A DNA stretch of 45,164 nt from assembly GCA_021463865.1 (NCBI GenBank), contig JAJTXY010000034.1, positions 1 to 45,164 on the forward strand, read 5' to 3'. This DNA is from Anaerolineae bacterium. GTDB taxonomy: Bacteria; Chloroflexota; Anaerolineae; Aggregatilineales; J027. Below the pieces are notes generated by a model. The model saw nothing but the letters and a program-made list of their open reading frames with translations, was not told the origin of the DNA and did no database searches. A program made the position numbers and the translations under genes. Shown piece by piece: positions 35,109 to 43,439 of this stretch (the first letter of the stretch is position 1; each line of letters begins with the position of its first letter).

Positions 35109-35883
35109 TATTTATGGCCTCAACTTGTGGTTCCTCAACTTCTTCGGCTTTGTAATTGCCATATCCGGCAAAGCTGATGATCCAAATCGTGGGGTCTTGG
35201 GATTCGGCGTCGGGTTGGGGTGGTTCCGTCAACTTAATTTGGGCCAGATTTTTGTCACTGGTACGCACGTACACATCAATTTCAATTGCGCCCTCTTTCG
35301 TCCCAATCAAGCCCACCGTTACCGAGCGCACCTTGTTCGCTTCCACTGTCGCTTTGAGATGATACACCGGAACGCCTTCTACCTCTTCTTCACCAATCAT
35401 CTGCACATCTTGGGCCGAACGCAACGCATTGCCAATGCCTTGATCAGCCGATTGCAGGTCGGCAGGCGAAAAATCACGCGCAAAGGTCATTAAAGTCCAT
35501 TGCTCATTGGTCAAGAATCGGTTGTTGATATACTGATTTTCAGCTACCGCAATCAATTGCACTTCCTGAGTCACCGCATCAATCGAAACACTAACTTTCG
35601 CCCGCACTCGGTCAGGCTGGACAAAAATTGCATCCGCACTGTTAAGCGTGATTTCAAGGTCAAGATCATTGGCAATCACCGTCGGTTGGCCCTCTTGGGC
35701 TAATAACAGGCGGAACGATTGGGCCTGATCAATCTGAGCGGCGGTTTCTTGTATCAGAGCCACTGGATCAGGTGGGGTTTCCGTTTTGTCATCACTGTTC
35801 CCGTCACATCCGGTTGCTGCTATGCCTGTCATCAACATCAGACAGCCGATTGCTAGTTTACGCCACCATTTTTGCTTCTTCAA
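35083..35883 (-). CDS. LppX/LprA/LprF/LprG family lipoprotein
   Basis: 266 aa with a lipoprotein signal ending in ATGC (Cys26). The mature part follows the LppX_LprAFG layout: a start DPVALIQETAAQIDQAQSFRLLL, a run of beta strands (LEITLNSADAIFVQPDRVRAK), NEQWTLM, and VEGVPVYHLKATVEA. In this family an antiparallel beta sheet covers a lipid-binding pocket. The start is TTG, supported by GGAGG 9 nt upstream. It is first in a two-gene unit with the MFS exporter. Confidence 0.88.
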   Translation of the reverse strand: MKKQKWWRKLAIGCLMLMTGIAATGCDGNSDDKTETPPDPVALIQETAAQIDQAQSFRLLLAQEGQPTVIANDLDLEITLNSADAIFVQPDRVRAKVSVSIDAVTQEVQLIAVAENQYINNRFLTNEQWTLMTFARDFSPADLQSADQGIGNALRSAQDVQMIGEEEVEGVPVYHLKATVEANKVRSVTVGLIGTKEGAIEIDVYVRTSDKNLAQIKLTEPPQPDAESQDPTIWIISFAGYGNYKAEEVEEPQVEAINNAESTPAN

Positions 35884-35919
35884 ATCCTATCGCCTCCACA
35901 GTTGCATCCTTCCAAGTGA

Positions 35920-35937
35920 ATTATAGCGAACTATAAT
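35920..35937 (-). promoter_or_regulatory. Inverted repeat over the lipoprotein promoter
   Basis: A perfect 7-bp inverted repeat ATTATAG/CTATAAT (loop CGAA) contains, on the minus strand, a TATAAT about 37 bp before the TTG start. It looks like a -10 box embedded in a palindrome, so a possible repressor site; the -35 is poor. Confidence 0.4.
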
Positions 35938-35999
35938 AGAATACGAGATGATAGGTTAGTAAGTCGCATAAAGTCTCATAAACGGCGGCAACCCGACAA

Positions 36000-36028
36000 T
36001 TGAGCATCGGGTCGTTTGGGGTTACAAT
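36000..36028 (+). promoter_or_regulatory. Sigma70-type promoter for the LCP gene
   Basis: TTGAGC (36000-36005) and TACAAT (36023-36028) are separated by exactly 17 nt, about 32 bp before the ATG at 36061. A 6-bp inverted repeat (ACCCGA 35991-35996, TCGGGT 36007-36012) straddles the -35 and could be an operator. Confidence 0.6.
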
Positions 36029-36060
36029 GATTCAATCAGTGCAATATGCGGAGATGGTGA

Positions 36061-37386
36061 ATGGTAGATAATCCTTCGGAAAATAACGAGACCGTGCCAA
36101 GTCAGCCGGAGATTGTGCCGCCGCGTAAGCCGCTGCAATATGATTATTCACGCACCACCCCCAAGACCAGTTCGCATTGGTACAGTATGCCGGGGCAGGC
36201 GAATCCATTAGACAATCTACAAAACCGCCAACCAGCCCAACCGCCGCAGACCCCCAACCGCGCCCCCTATCTGCCCGTTGACCAGATGACCCCCACACGG
36301 GTACGGCTCGAAGAACGCCGCCGCCGTCAAGCCATTGGCATGGAAAATTGGGCATGGGTCGTGATTGCCGTCGCCCTCTTAGGGTTAACTGTCATTGTCA
36401 GCATGGTCATGATTATCGTTCTGCGCAGTGACCGCAATGAAAAAGCCAGCGCCAGCACCGCCCCTCAAATCGAACCCACCTCCATCATCTATGGCGCAGA
36501 CGATCAAGCGCTTGGTACACCCGTCGGTGGGGCACTCGAAGGCAACGCGATGGAAATTTTGCCGTGGGATGGACAGGAAAGATTTACCGTGCTGGTTATG
36601 GGGTTAGATAATCGCCCCGGTGAAGAAGGCGCTTGTCGCACCGACACCATGATGATTATCAGCATTGACCCGCAGCACAACAGCATCGGCATGATGAGTA
36701 TCCCGCGTGATACCTATGTCGAAATTCCGGGCTACGGCCTTGATCGTATCAACACCGCCTGTGTTTATGGCGAGTTGTATCAGCGTGGTAACGGCCCGCG
36801 TTTAGCCATGCAAACCGTCCAATACAATTTTGGCATCCGCGTCAATGATTATGTCATGGTCAACTTCAATTCGTTTATTTCGTTGATTGACCGCATCGGC
36901 GGGATTGATGTCTACGTGGAACAAGAGATTTATGACGATCAATATCCCGACATGTTCTATGGCTATGATCCCTTCTACATTGACGCCGGACAGCATCATT
37001 TAGATGGTGCAACCGCCCTCAAATATGCCCGCAGCCGCCATAGCACGGATGATATTGATCGAGGCCGCCGTCAGCAGCAGGTCGTTATGGCTGTCCGTGA
37101 GAAAGTGCTTTCGGCAGGTATGATGGATAATCTATTGATTGAAGCTCCCGGTATTTGGAATGACTTGGATGAGGGTATCGAAACGGGCCTCTCGCTCGAT
37201 CAAATGTTGGCCCTCGCCGTCTATGCCAAAGATGTCCCTTCTGAAAACGTCAAAAGTGGTGTCCTTAATTGGAACTACTTGATGTCGTGGACAAATCCGG
37301 AAAACAACGCATCACTTGTTATTCCAGATCGCTACAAATTACCCGGCTTGATGCTCGAAATTTTTGGTGAGGGATATAACCAGTAG
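36061..37386 (+). CDS. LytR-CpsA-Psr (LCP) family protein
   Basis: 441 aa. A proline-rich cytoplasmic N-terminus (about 1-93), one membrane helix (about 97-122), then an extracytoplasmic LCP domain (about 178-345). Motifs include VLVMGLDNR, CRTDTMMIISIDP, SIPRDTYVEIPGYGLDRINTA, GIDVYV, LDGATALKYARSRH and DIDRGRRQQQV. The arginine and aspartate residues that bind the polyprenyl pyrophosphate head are present. LCP enzymes attach polyprenyl-linked glycopolymers to the cell wall or proteins. ATG 36061 has GGAG 7 nt upstream. The DUF218 gene follows with no gap. Confidence 0.95.
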   Translation: MVDNPSENNETVPSQPEIVPPRKPLQYDYSRTTPKTSSHWYSMPGQANPLDNLQNRQPAQPPQTPNRAPYLPVDQMTPTRVRLEERRRRQAIGMENWAWVVIAVALLGLTVIVSMVMIIVLRSDRNEKASASTAPQIEPTSIIYGADDQALGTPVGGALEGNAMEILPWDGQERFTVLVMGLDNRPGEEGACRTDTMMIISIDPQHNSIGMMSIPRDTYVEIPGYGLDRINTACVYGELYQRGNGPRLAMQTVQYNFGIRVNDYVMVNFNSFISLIDRIGGIDVYVEQEIYDDQYPDMFYGYDPFYIDAGQHHLDGATALKYARSRHSTDDIDRGRRQQQVVMAVREKVLSAGMMDNLLIEAPGIWNDLDEGIETGLSLDQMLALAVYAKDVPSENVKSGVLNWNYLMSWTNPENNASLVIPDRYKLPGLMLEIFGEGYNQ

Positions 37387-37974
37387 GTGTTGAAACGTCG
37401 TTGGCGTTGGATCGTTGCTGTTGTGCTGCTTATCCCGATTCTGTGGATAGGTTATGTGATGACCCAAGTCTATCGGTATTCATTGGAACGTCACACTGGC
37501 CCCGCCGATGCTGCGATTGTCTTGGGGGCGGCGGTCTATGGCGAGCGTCCTTCCCCTGTGTTCCGCGAACGCATTAATCACGCCATTGACCTCTATCAGG
37601 ATGGCAGCGTGAAATATTTGATTTTTACTGGCGGGGTGGGCAATCGGGATGAACTTGCCGAAGCTGAAGCCGCCCGCAATTATGCTCTGCGTATGGGCGT
37701 ACCCGACGACGCAATACTGATTGAAACAATTTCTACCACCACCGCCGAAAATTTGGCACAGGCCAAGCGCCTTGTGGATGAACACCAATTGGGTCGAGTT
37801 TTGTTAGTCAGTGATCCGCTGCATATGCAACGGGCTGTGTCCCTCGCACGTGATGCCGGCCTCGACGCCTATCCATCACCTACACCCACTACCCGCTATC
37901 GCACATGGCGCAGTCAGTGGTCATTTTTATTGCGCGAAACCTATTTTTATGCCAAATATACTTTGGGAATTTAG
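37387..37974 (+). CDS. YdcF/SanA-like DUF218 membrane protein
   Basis: 195 aa with one N-terminal membrane anchor, then the DUF218 domain: DAAIVLGAAVYGERPSPVFRERI, YLIFTGGVG, AEAEAARNYALRMGVPDDAILIE, STTTAENL, VLLVSDPLHMQRA. The family includes SanA and YdcF and is linked to envelope integrity; it may act on activated sugars or lipid intermediates. It starts with GTG directly after the LCP stop codon (TTG one codon later is possible), so it is cotranslated with the LCP gene. Confidence 0.88.
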   Translation: MLKRRWRWIVAVVLLIPILWIGYVMTQVYRYSLERHTGPADAAIVLGAAVYGERPSPVFRERINHAIDLYQDGSVKYLIFTGGVGNRDELAEAEAARNYALRMGVPDDAILIETISTTTAENLAQAKRLVDEHQLGRVLLVSDPLHMQRAVSLARDAGLDAYPSPTPTTRYRTWRSQWSFLLRETYFYAKYTLGI

Positions 37975-38013
37975 CATCGTTACGTTATCCGTTATCCCCA
38001 CACCGAGGAATTC

Positions 38014-39939
38014 ATGTCCGCCCTACAACAAATTATTGACCATTTGCGCGTGCAGCGCCGAGATTTAACGACGCCCTATCTAATCCCCGGCCTCTGGATA
38101 GATTTTCAAACGACTGCCGCTCAAAATGTGAACCCATATGATTTTTATGCCCAACGCCTCCAAGATATTTTGGACTCACCCCGTCAACCGGTTGTTCAAG
38201 GAGAACCGGGGGGCGAATGGACTCGTTACGCCATCACCTACAATATGTTTCCACGCCTAACTACGGCCTTTGACCACGACAATTCTGGCAAGCTAGAAAT
38301 CGGGTCAAATCGGGGTGGCTGGCGCGACACAGGGACACTGCTCAAATCCATCGCGTTTCTGCCCTTCCTGCGCTCCATGAATTTCAACACTGTCCATCTC
38401 CTCCCCATCACCGCCGTTGGGCAGGATGGCAAAAAGGGCACATTGGGTTCACCCTATGCTATTCGCAATCCCTATAGACTAGATGAGAACCTTGCCGAAC
38501 CCGGTTTAGTCGGGATAGATGTCGAAACGCTGTTTAAAGGGTTTATGGAAGCAGCCCATCGGCTGGGTTTGCGCGTCGTGATGGAATTTGTCCTGCGCAC
38601 CGCCGCCCGCGACTCGGATTGGGTCAAAGAACACCCCGACTGGTTTTATTGGATTCACGCCGATATTCCTGACCGTGCAGCGGGGTCACGTAACCCCAAA
38701 GCCTTTGGTAGCCCCATCTGGCCGCACGACAAATTGGAAGAAATTCATCATCGGGTCGGACGTGGACAGTTACACGATTTACCCGCCCCGCCGGAAAGCT
38801 ATCGTAAGATGTTCACTAGCACACCCCGCCCTGAAAATATCGAGATGCACGATGGGCGTTGGTATGGCCGACTAGACGATGGCACAATCGCTCGCATCCC
38901 CGGTGCGTTCACCGATTGGCCTCCCGAAGATGCCCAACCCCCGTGGACAGACGTGACCTACCTCCGCCTTTACGACCATCCCGATTTTAATTATATGGCC
39001 TACAACACCCTCCGCATGTACGACGCCCGTATCGCACAGCCGGAAAATATCGTCCACCCCCTGTGGGATGCAGTGGAGGGCATTATCCCTCACTATCAAA
39101 TCAACTATGGCATTGATGGGGTCATGCTCGATATGGGCCATTCCCTGCCGAAACCCCTCAAGCAGCGCGTGATACAAAAAGCCCGGTCACTTGACCCCGA
39201 TTTTGCCTTTTGGGGCGAAGATTTTAGCATAGGCCGCCACAGCCGCGATGAAGGCTATAACGCGGTCATGGGTTATTTGTTTTATGACCTGCACCAGCCT
39301 GAAAAAATGCAGCAGTTTATTGACCGTATCGCCCGCCACGACCCCGGCATCACCTTTTTTACAGCGGCTGAAAATCATAATACCCCGCGTCATGCCTCCC
39401 GCCAAAATATGTTGGCTCAATGTCATCAGGCCTTGTTATACATGGTTGGATTACCGGGGATGCCCTTTATCTGCACAGGCTTTGAGGTCTTTGAAAACCG
39501 ACCCATCAACACCGGCGTCGGCTTTGCCCACGAAGACATTCGCACCTATCCCCCCGAACGCCTACCGCTCTTTAGCGAACACGCTTTTGACTGGACACGC
39601 AAAGACAATATGGTCGGGGCAATTCGTTATGCCATGCACCTCCGCCGCCAACACAGCGACCTCTTAAGCAATACCAATTCCCATACTTTGACGGCAGGCA
39701 GTTCCAACAACCCGCGTATTTTGGTCTTTTTCCGCACCGACGAGGATTATATTTTGGTCTTTGCGTTTAACATGACCCTCTATGATTTTCAGTCGGGGGA
39801 GGCCGAAATCTTTGCCCAAGACTATACAGCCAATGGATTATGGGGATTTGAGGGCGTCACCCGTATGAGTGAACGTCTCTCCATTCATGTCGAGCTTGGC
39901 GGTGGTCATAGCATGATGTTCAGGGTCAACAACAAATAG
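38014..39939 (+). CDS. GH13-like alpha-amylase family protein
   Basis: 641 aa, cytoplasmic. The TIM-barrel motifs are NFNTVHLLPI, LGLRVVMEFVLRTAARDS (region II position), GIDGVMLDMGHSLP (nucleophile candidate D373), FAFWGEDFS (acid/base candidate E402) and TAAENHNTPR (about 451-459) where most GH13 enzymes have NHD. A C-terminal beta domain (about 560-641) is of the amylase type. The arrangement resembles GlgE-like (GH13_3) proteins more than starch amylases, but substrate and activity are inferred. The ATG at 38014 has GAGGA upstream. Its TAG stop lies in repeat copy 3. Confidence 0.8.
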   Translation: MSALQQIIDHLRVQRRDLTTPYLIPGLWIDFQTTAAQNVNPYDFYAQRLQDILDSPRQPVVQGEPGGEWTRYAITYNMFPRLTTAFDHDNSGKLEIGSNRGGWRDTGTLLKSIAFLPFLRSMNFNTVHLLPITAVGQDGKKGTLGSPYAIRNPYRLDENLAEPGLVGIDVETLFKGFMEAAHRLGLRVVMEFVLRTAARDSDWVKEHPDWFYWIHADIPDRAAGSRNPKAFGSPIWPHDKLEEIHHRVGRGQLHDLPAPPESYRKMFTSTPRPENIEMHDGRWYGRLDDGTIARIPGAFTDWPPEDAQPPWTDVTYLRLYDHPDFNYMAYNTLRMYDARIAQPENIVHPLWDAVEGIIPHYQINYGIDGVMLDMGHSLPKPLKQRVIQKARSLDPDFAFWGEDFSIGRHSRDEGYNAVMGYLFYDLHQPEKMQQFIDRIARHDPGITFFTAAENHNTPRHASRQNMLAQCHQALLYMVGLPGMPFICTGFEVFENRPINTGVGFAHEDIRTYPPERLPLFSEHAFDWTRKDNMVGAIRYAMHLRRQHSDLLSNTNSHTLTAGSSNNPRILVFFRTDEDYILVFAFNMTLYDFQSGEAEIFAQDYTANGLWGFEGVTRMSERLSIHVELGGGHSMMFRVNNK

Positions 39940-40061
39940 CGATTTTCACGTTAACTTAACTGGAATAATCTCCCTATAGGGAGGGGTCTGTGCCCCCTCC
40001 TCCCCGACACTAAATTCAGCACGGCAGCTTTAGCCCCGTGTGCGAATAATTCAACCTCAGT
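39936..40061. repeat. Diverged repeat element, copy 3, with extra hairpins
   Basis: The left end ATAGCGATTTTCACGTT and the right half around ATTCAGCACGGCAGCTTTAGCCCCGTGT match copies 1 and 2; the middle differs. That middle holds a perfect 14-nt palindrome (39970-39983) and an overlapping hairpin GGAGGGG/CCCCTCC (39980-39986 with 39994-40000). The two cannot form together. The right tip is degenerate near the galT stop at 40062. The hairpins may terminate the GH13 and galT transcripts, but there is no T tract. Confidence 0.65.
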
Positions 40062-41102
40062 CTAGCGGTCACGATAATGCACCCCCGACAATGAGCGCAA
40101 ACGTTCGACGGCGCTTTCGGGGTTGCTATCGCGCTGCAAACTGGCAAATAGCTCATAACTCGCCACAAATTTACGAACCGTCGCACTCCGCAGCAGGGGC
40201 GGGAAAAAGTGGATATGCAAATGCCAATGTTCGACATTTGGTGTATTCACCGGGGCTTGATGGACACCCATCCCATACGGAAAACTGGTTTCAAACACAT
40301 TATCATAACGGATGGTGGTGGTAGAAAGCGCCTCAGCTAATCCGGTTCGCTCTGTATCCGTCAAATCATGCACAAATGGCACCGGACGGCGTGAAATCAA
40401 CAAAGTCTCAAACGGCCAAAATGCCCAGAATGGCACCAACACCACCCATGAATCATTTTGCCAAACAATGCGTTCATTCAGGCGCATCTCATCCGCCAGC
40501 ACATCACTCAAAAGGGTTCGACCATATTTGGTGTAATGGAGGCGCTGCATCCGATCTTCTTTTTCGACGAACTGCGGCACCCGCTCATTGGCCCATAGCT
40601 GACCGTGTGGATGTGGGTTCGATGCCCCCATAATGGCCCCGCGACTCTCAAAAATCTGGACATAGTGCAGCCAATCATAGTGGGCTAGATCAAGCGTCTG
40701 CTCGGCCCACACATCCACCACGCGCCGTATCGTCTCCACCGACATCCGCGCCAACGTCAAATCATGACGGGGAGTAAAGCAAATCACCCGACAAAACCCG
40801 CGCTCGACTTGTTTCACAAATAACGGCGAACCCGTTTCTAATGGCGTATTCGGGTCAATATTCGTCAGCAGGGCCGGAAAATCATTCTCAAAAACAAAAG
40901 TCTCGGCGTAGTCAGGGTTTTGTTTATCCCCCGCCCGTTTATTGCCCGGACACAGATAACACGTCGGGTCATATTCCGGTAGATGCTCATCTGGCAATTT
41001 TTCAACCTGCCCCTGCCATGGACGCTGGGTGCGATGTGGGCTGACTAAAAACCACTCATCCGTTAAGGGGTTATAACGACGGTGGGGAATTTGAGACGAC
41101 AT
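40062..41102 (-). CDS. galT: Galactose-1-phosphate uridylyltransferase
   Basis: 346 aa, matching E. coli GalT in length. Zinc cysteines CYLCPGN (C48, C51) and the active-site motif SNPHPHGQLW (nucleophile H166) are present, along with ENDFPAL and the C-terminal VNTPNVEHWHLHIHFFPP histidine cluster. It exchanges UMP between UDP-glucose and galactose-1-phosphate in the Leloir pathway. No galK or galE is nearby. ATG 41102 has GAGGG 10 nt upstream. Confidence 0.95.
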   Translation of the reverse strand: MSSQIPHRRYNPLTDEWFLVSPHRTQRPWQGQVEKLPDEHLPEYDPTCYLCPGNKRAGDKQNPDYAETFVFENDFPALLTNIDPNTPLETGSPLFVKQVERGFCRVICFTPRHDLTLARMSVETIRRVVDVWAEQTLDLAHYDWLHYVQIFESRGAIMGASNPHPHGQLWANERVPQFVEKEDRMQRLHYTKYGRTLLSDVLADEMRLNERIVWQNDSWVVLVPFWAFWPFETLLISRRPVPFVHDLTDTERTGLAEALSTTTIRYDNVFETSFPYGMGVHQAPVNTPNVEHWHLHIHFFPPLLRSATVRKFVASYELFASLQRDSNPESAVERLRSLSGVHYRDR

Positions 41103-41135
41103 ACTTTTCTACCCTCGATTTTCTGGTAAAAATAC

Positions 41136-41870
41136 CTATCCAAGCGGCGATTGGCTCAAGTCTAGTCCTGCCTCGGCCAGAATAGAAGTGAGCAATGGGC
41201 CATCTACCGGGCCGATAATCACCTCTGCCACCAAACTATCCCGTCCGATCACTACCGTAGTTGGGACAACCGCCCCGCCAAAATAGTGGCTAAACACCTC
41301 ACCTTGCTGGTCAACCACCAAAGGAAAGGTAATGCCCAACGACTCGCCCAACTGCCGCGTTTCTTCAACGAGTTCACTGACATTGACCGCCAGAATCAAC
41401 AAATCATCATGGGCATATTGAGCATAGATACTTTGAAAGACGGGGAATTCAAAAAAGCACGAGCCGCACCCCACCGTCCAAAAATTAACGACGACCACCT
41501 TGCCTGCAAGGTCGCTCAGGAGATAGTCATTTCCCTCAATATCGGTCAATATGATCGGCGGGATAGGCTGCCCAATTTGGATTTCGAGTGGACGGAATGG
41601 ATCAGCCGCATCATTCAAGCGGGTCACAGTTACTTTGCGCGGCGTGGGAGCAAGTGTCGCCAAGAGGCGCGGGGTTGGGGATGCAGTATGGGTCGCAGCG
41701 GGGGATGGCAAAGCGGTGGAGGTCGCCGTTGAAATCTGGCCCACAATATTGACCTGTACCGCCGCCTCTCGAATGTCCTCCCGATTTTCAGGGGCATCCG
41801 ATTGGTTGCCACAGGCGGTGATTAGCAACAGGAGAATGCAACCAACTAATTTTTGTAACCTCAACCGCAT
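41136..41870 (-). CDS. TlpA/ResA-like thioredoxin-fold lipoprotein
   Basis: 244 aa from the ATG at 41870 (AAAGG about 4 nt before it; an in-frame TTG at 41888 overlaps the tdk stop). The lipoprotein signal ends at ITAC (Cys20), followed by a Thr/Pro/Ala linker. The AhpC/TSA-TlpA domain begins at IGQPIPPIILTD and has the redox motif WTVGCGSC (C135, C138) and the cis-proline segment VVPTTVVIG. It probably reduces disulfides on the outer face of the membrane, for instance during cytochrome c maturation. It follows tdk with a gap of only a few bases. Confidence 0.9.
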   Translation of the reverse strand: MRLRLQKLVGCILLLLITACGNQSDAPENREDIREAAVQVNIVGQISTATSTALPSPAATHTASPTPRLLATLAPTPRKVTVTRLNDAADPFRPLEIQIGQPIPPIILTDIEGNDYLLSDLAGKVVVVNFWTVGCGSCFFEFPVFQSIYAQYAHDDLLILAVNVSELVEETRQLGESLGITFPLVVDQQGEVFSHYFGGAVVPTTVVIGRDSLVAEVIIGPVDGPLLTSILAEAGLDLSQSPLG

Positions 41871-41884
41871 TCTCCCTTTCGATT

Positions 41885-42469
41885 TCAATACGATAATTTG
41901 CGCGGCACTTCATGATGGGTACGGCAACGGGCCTCATATACCTCGGCTGCCCCGACCAAAATAATCGGATCATCATAGGCGGCGGGCTGCCCATTAATCA
42001 AACGCTGCGTGCGGGTCGCCAGATCACCACACACCATACAAATCGCGTGTAATTTTATCACTTCCTCCGCAATACACATCAAATGGGGCATCGGGCCAAA
42101 CGGCTCACCCCGAAAATCCGTATCCAAGCCCGAAACAATGACCCGTATCTTGCGCTGATCGGCCAGTTGTTCGGCAGTTTGAACAACACCCGCATCAAAA
42201 AACTGCCCCTCGTCAATAGCAACAACCGTCGTATCCGGTTCAAGCAGTTCCAAGATTTGGGCAGATGAAATTACAGGCTGGGCCTCAAAATCTTGCCCAC
42301 TATGGGACTTCACACGGGTTTGATGATACCGCACATCAATTTCGGGTTTAAAGACTTGCACTTTTTGGCGGGCGATTTGGGCACGGCGCACACGGCGAAT
42401 GAGTTCTTCCGTCTTGCCACTAAACATGCTGCCACAAACCACCTCAATACGTCCGGCATGATGAATCAA
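41885..42469 (-). CDS. tdk: Thymidine kinase
   Basis: 194 aa, type II thymidine kinase. P-loop GSMFSGKT (13-20), Walker B-like [11 protein letters not shown], and the lasso/zinc region with CMVCGD and the C-terminal cysteine/histidine ARCRTHH are present. It phosphorylates thymidine to dTMP, the salvage complement of ThyX. The start is TTG at 42469, supported by AAGGAG 8 nt upstream; that site sits next to the terminator of the ribosomal protein operon. Confidence 0.95.
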   Translation of the reverse strand: MIHHAGRIEVVCGSMFSGKTEELIRRVRRAQIARQKVQVFKPEIDVRYHQTRVKSHSGQDFEAQPVISSAQILELLEPDTTVVAIDEGQFFDAGVVQTAEQLADQRKIRVIVSGLDTDFRGEPFGPMPHLMCIAEEVIKLHAICMVCGDLATRTQRLINGQPAAYDDPIILVGAAEVYEARCRTHHEVPRKLSY

Positions 42470-42485
42470 GAGAATCGCTCCTTCA

Positions 42486-42523
42486 AATAAAAAGGCAGAT
42501 GCTTATACCAAGCGATCTGCCTT
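42486..42523 (-). terminator. Rho-independent terminator after rpmE
   Basis: A 13-bp stem with one bulge (AAGGCAGATCGCTT against AAGCATCTGCCTT on the minus strand, 5-nt loop) is followed by TTTTTATTT, 34 bp after the rpmE stop. It should end the rplU-rpmA-rpmE transcript; tdk starts just beyond it. Confidence 0.85.
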
Positions 42524-42556
42524 GCAAAATTCAATGCGATAGTCTACGACCTGCGA

Positions 42557-43033
42557 CTATTCTTCCTCGGTGGTCTCACCAGCGAGTTCCAAGCCACGCG
42601 CACGGATGCCCTTCTTGATGTCCGCCAGCACCTTGCGCCCAATACCGGGAACTTTCAATAGGCCGTCATCGCCTTCGCTGTTTAGGCGGTCAATCACATG
42701 GCTAATCAGGGTTAGGCCCTCATCCGCCAAAATTTGATTGAAGCGCTTGCCCAGACCCAGTTCTTCCACTACAACATCTGGCGATGCCTTCGACCCAGTA
42801 CGCTCGACTGCCTCGGCACGGCGTTGATCACGCTGCTGCAAACGCTTATAGAAGCGGTCAACCTGACCTTCCGTGTCAACGATACGCTGCTGTCCGGTAT
42901 AAAACGGATGGCAGTTGGAGCAAATATCAATCTTCTTTTCGGGCAGGGTTGCGCCAACTGTCCAAACCGTGCCACACGACAGACACGTGACTTTTGCTTC
43001 GGGATACCACTTGGGGTGGATTTTTTCTCTCAC
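42557..43033 (-). CDS. rpmE: Ribosomal protein L31 with C-terminal RNAP alpha-CTD-like domain
   Basis: 158 aa against about 70 for ordinary L31. Residues 1-70 are zinc-type L31: MREKIHPKWYPEAKVTCLSC (C17, C20), DICSNCHPFYTG (C38, C41), and VDRFYKRL. A charged linker then leads to residues about 87-150 (VEELGLGKRFNQILADEGL, LLKVPGIGRKVLADIKKGI). This reads like the helix-hairpin-helix C-terminal domain of the RNA polymerase alpha subunit. The start is GTG, with GGAAGG 8 nt upstream. It is third in the rplU-rpmA-rpmE cluster and is followed by a strong terminator. Confidence 0.93.
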   Translation of the reverse strand: MREKIHPKWYPEAKVTCLSCGTVWTVGATLPEKKIDICSNCHPFYTGQQRIVDTEGQVDRFYKRLQQRDQRRAEAVERTGSKASPDVVVEELGLGKRFNQILADEGLTLISHVIDRLNSEGDDGLLKVPGIGRKVLADIKKGIRARGLELAGETTEEE

Positions 43034-43107
43034 GACTAAACCTTCCTCGCGCTACTCAAGACGGTCATGATACGCCGCTTGATAACGAACTGACCTGAAA
43101 TGGGGAT

Positions 43108-43389
43108 CTACTGAACGACCTTTTCGGCAGTTTCAGTTTCGACGGGCAAAACATGGATGTATTTCTTGCCACGCACTTCATGAAACACCACAACACCGGG
43201 GGCGGTTGCAAAAATCGTGTGGTCTTTGCCGAGACCTACATTTTCACCGGGGTGAAATTGCGTGCCACGCTGACGCACAATGATGTTGCCGGAAATGACG
43301 AACTCGCCACCATATTTCTTGACGCCCAGACGTTTACTCTGGCTGTCACGCCCGTTGCGGCTGGAGCCACCACCTTTTTTATGAGCCAT
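43108..43389 (-). CDS. rpmA: Ribosomal protein L27
   Basis: 93 aa, normal length. The family start [20 protein letters not shown] carries the basic N-terminal tail that reaches the peptidyl transferase centre, followed by [10 protein letters not shown] and [14 protein letters not shown]. No cleavable N-terminal extension of the Firmicutes type is present. Ribosome site GAGGAG is 10 nt upstream; 51 bp after rplU. Confidence 0.98.
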   Translation of the reverse strand: MAHKKGGGSSRNGRDSQSKRLGVKKYGGEFVISGNIIVRQRGTQFHPGENVGLGKDHTIFATAPGVVVFHEVRGKKYIHVLPVETETAEKVVQ

Positions 43390-43439
43390 GACTATTTCTC
43401 CTCAAAACCTCTACCAACTTTTTTGGATGTCTTCAGCGA

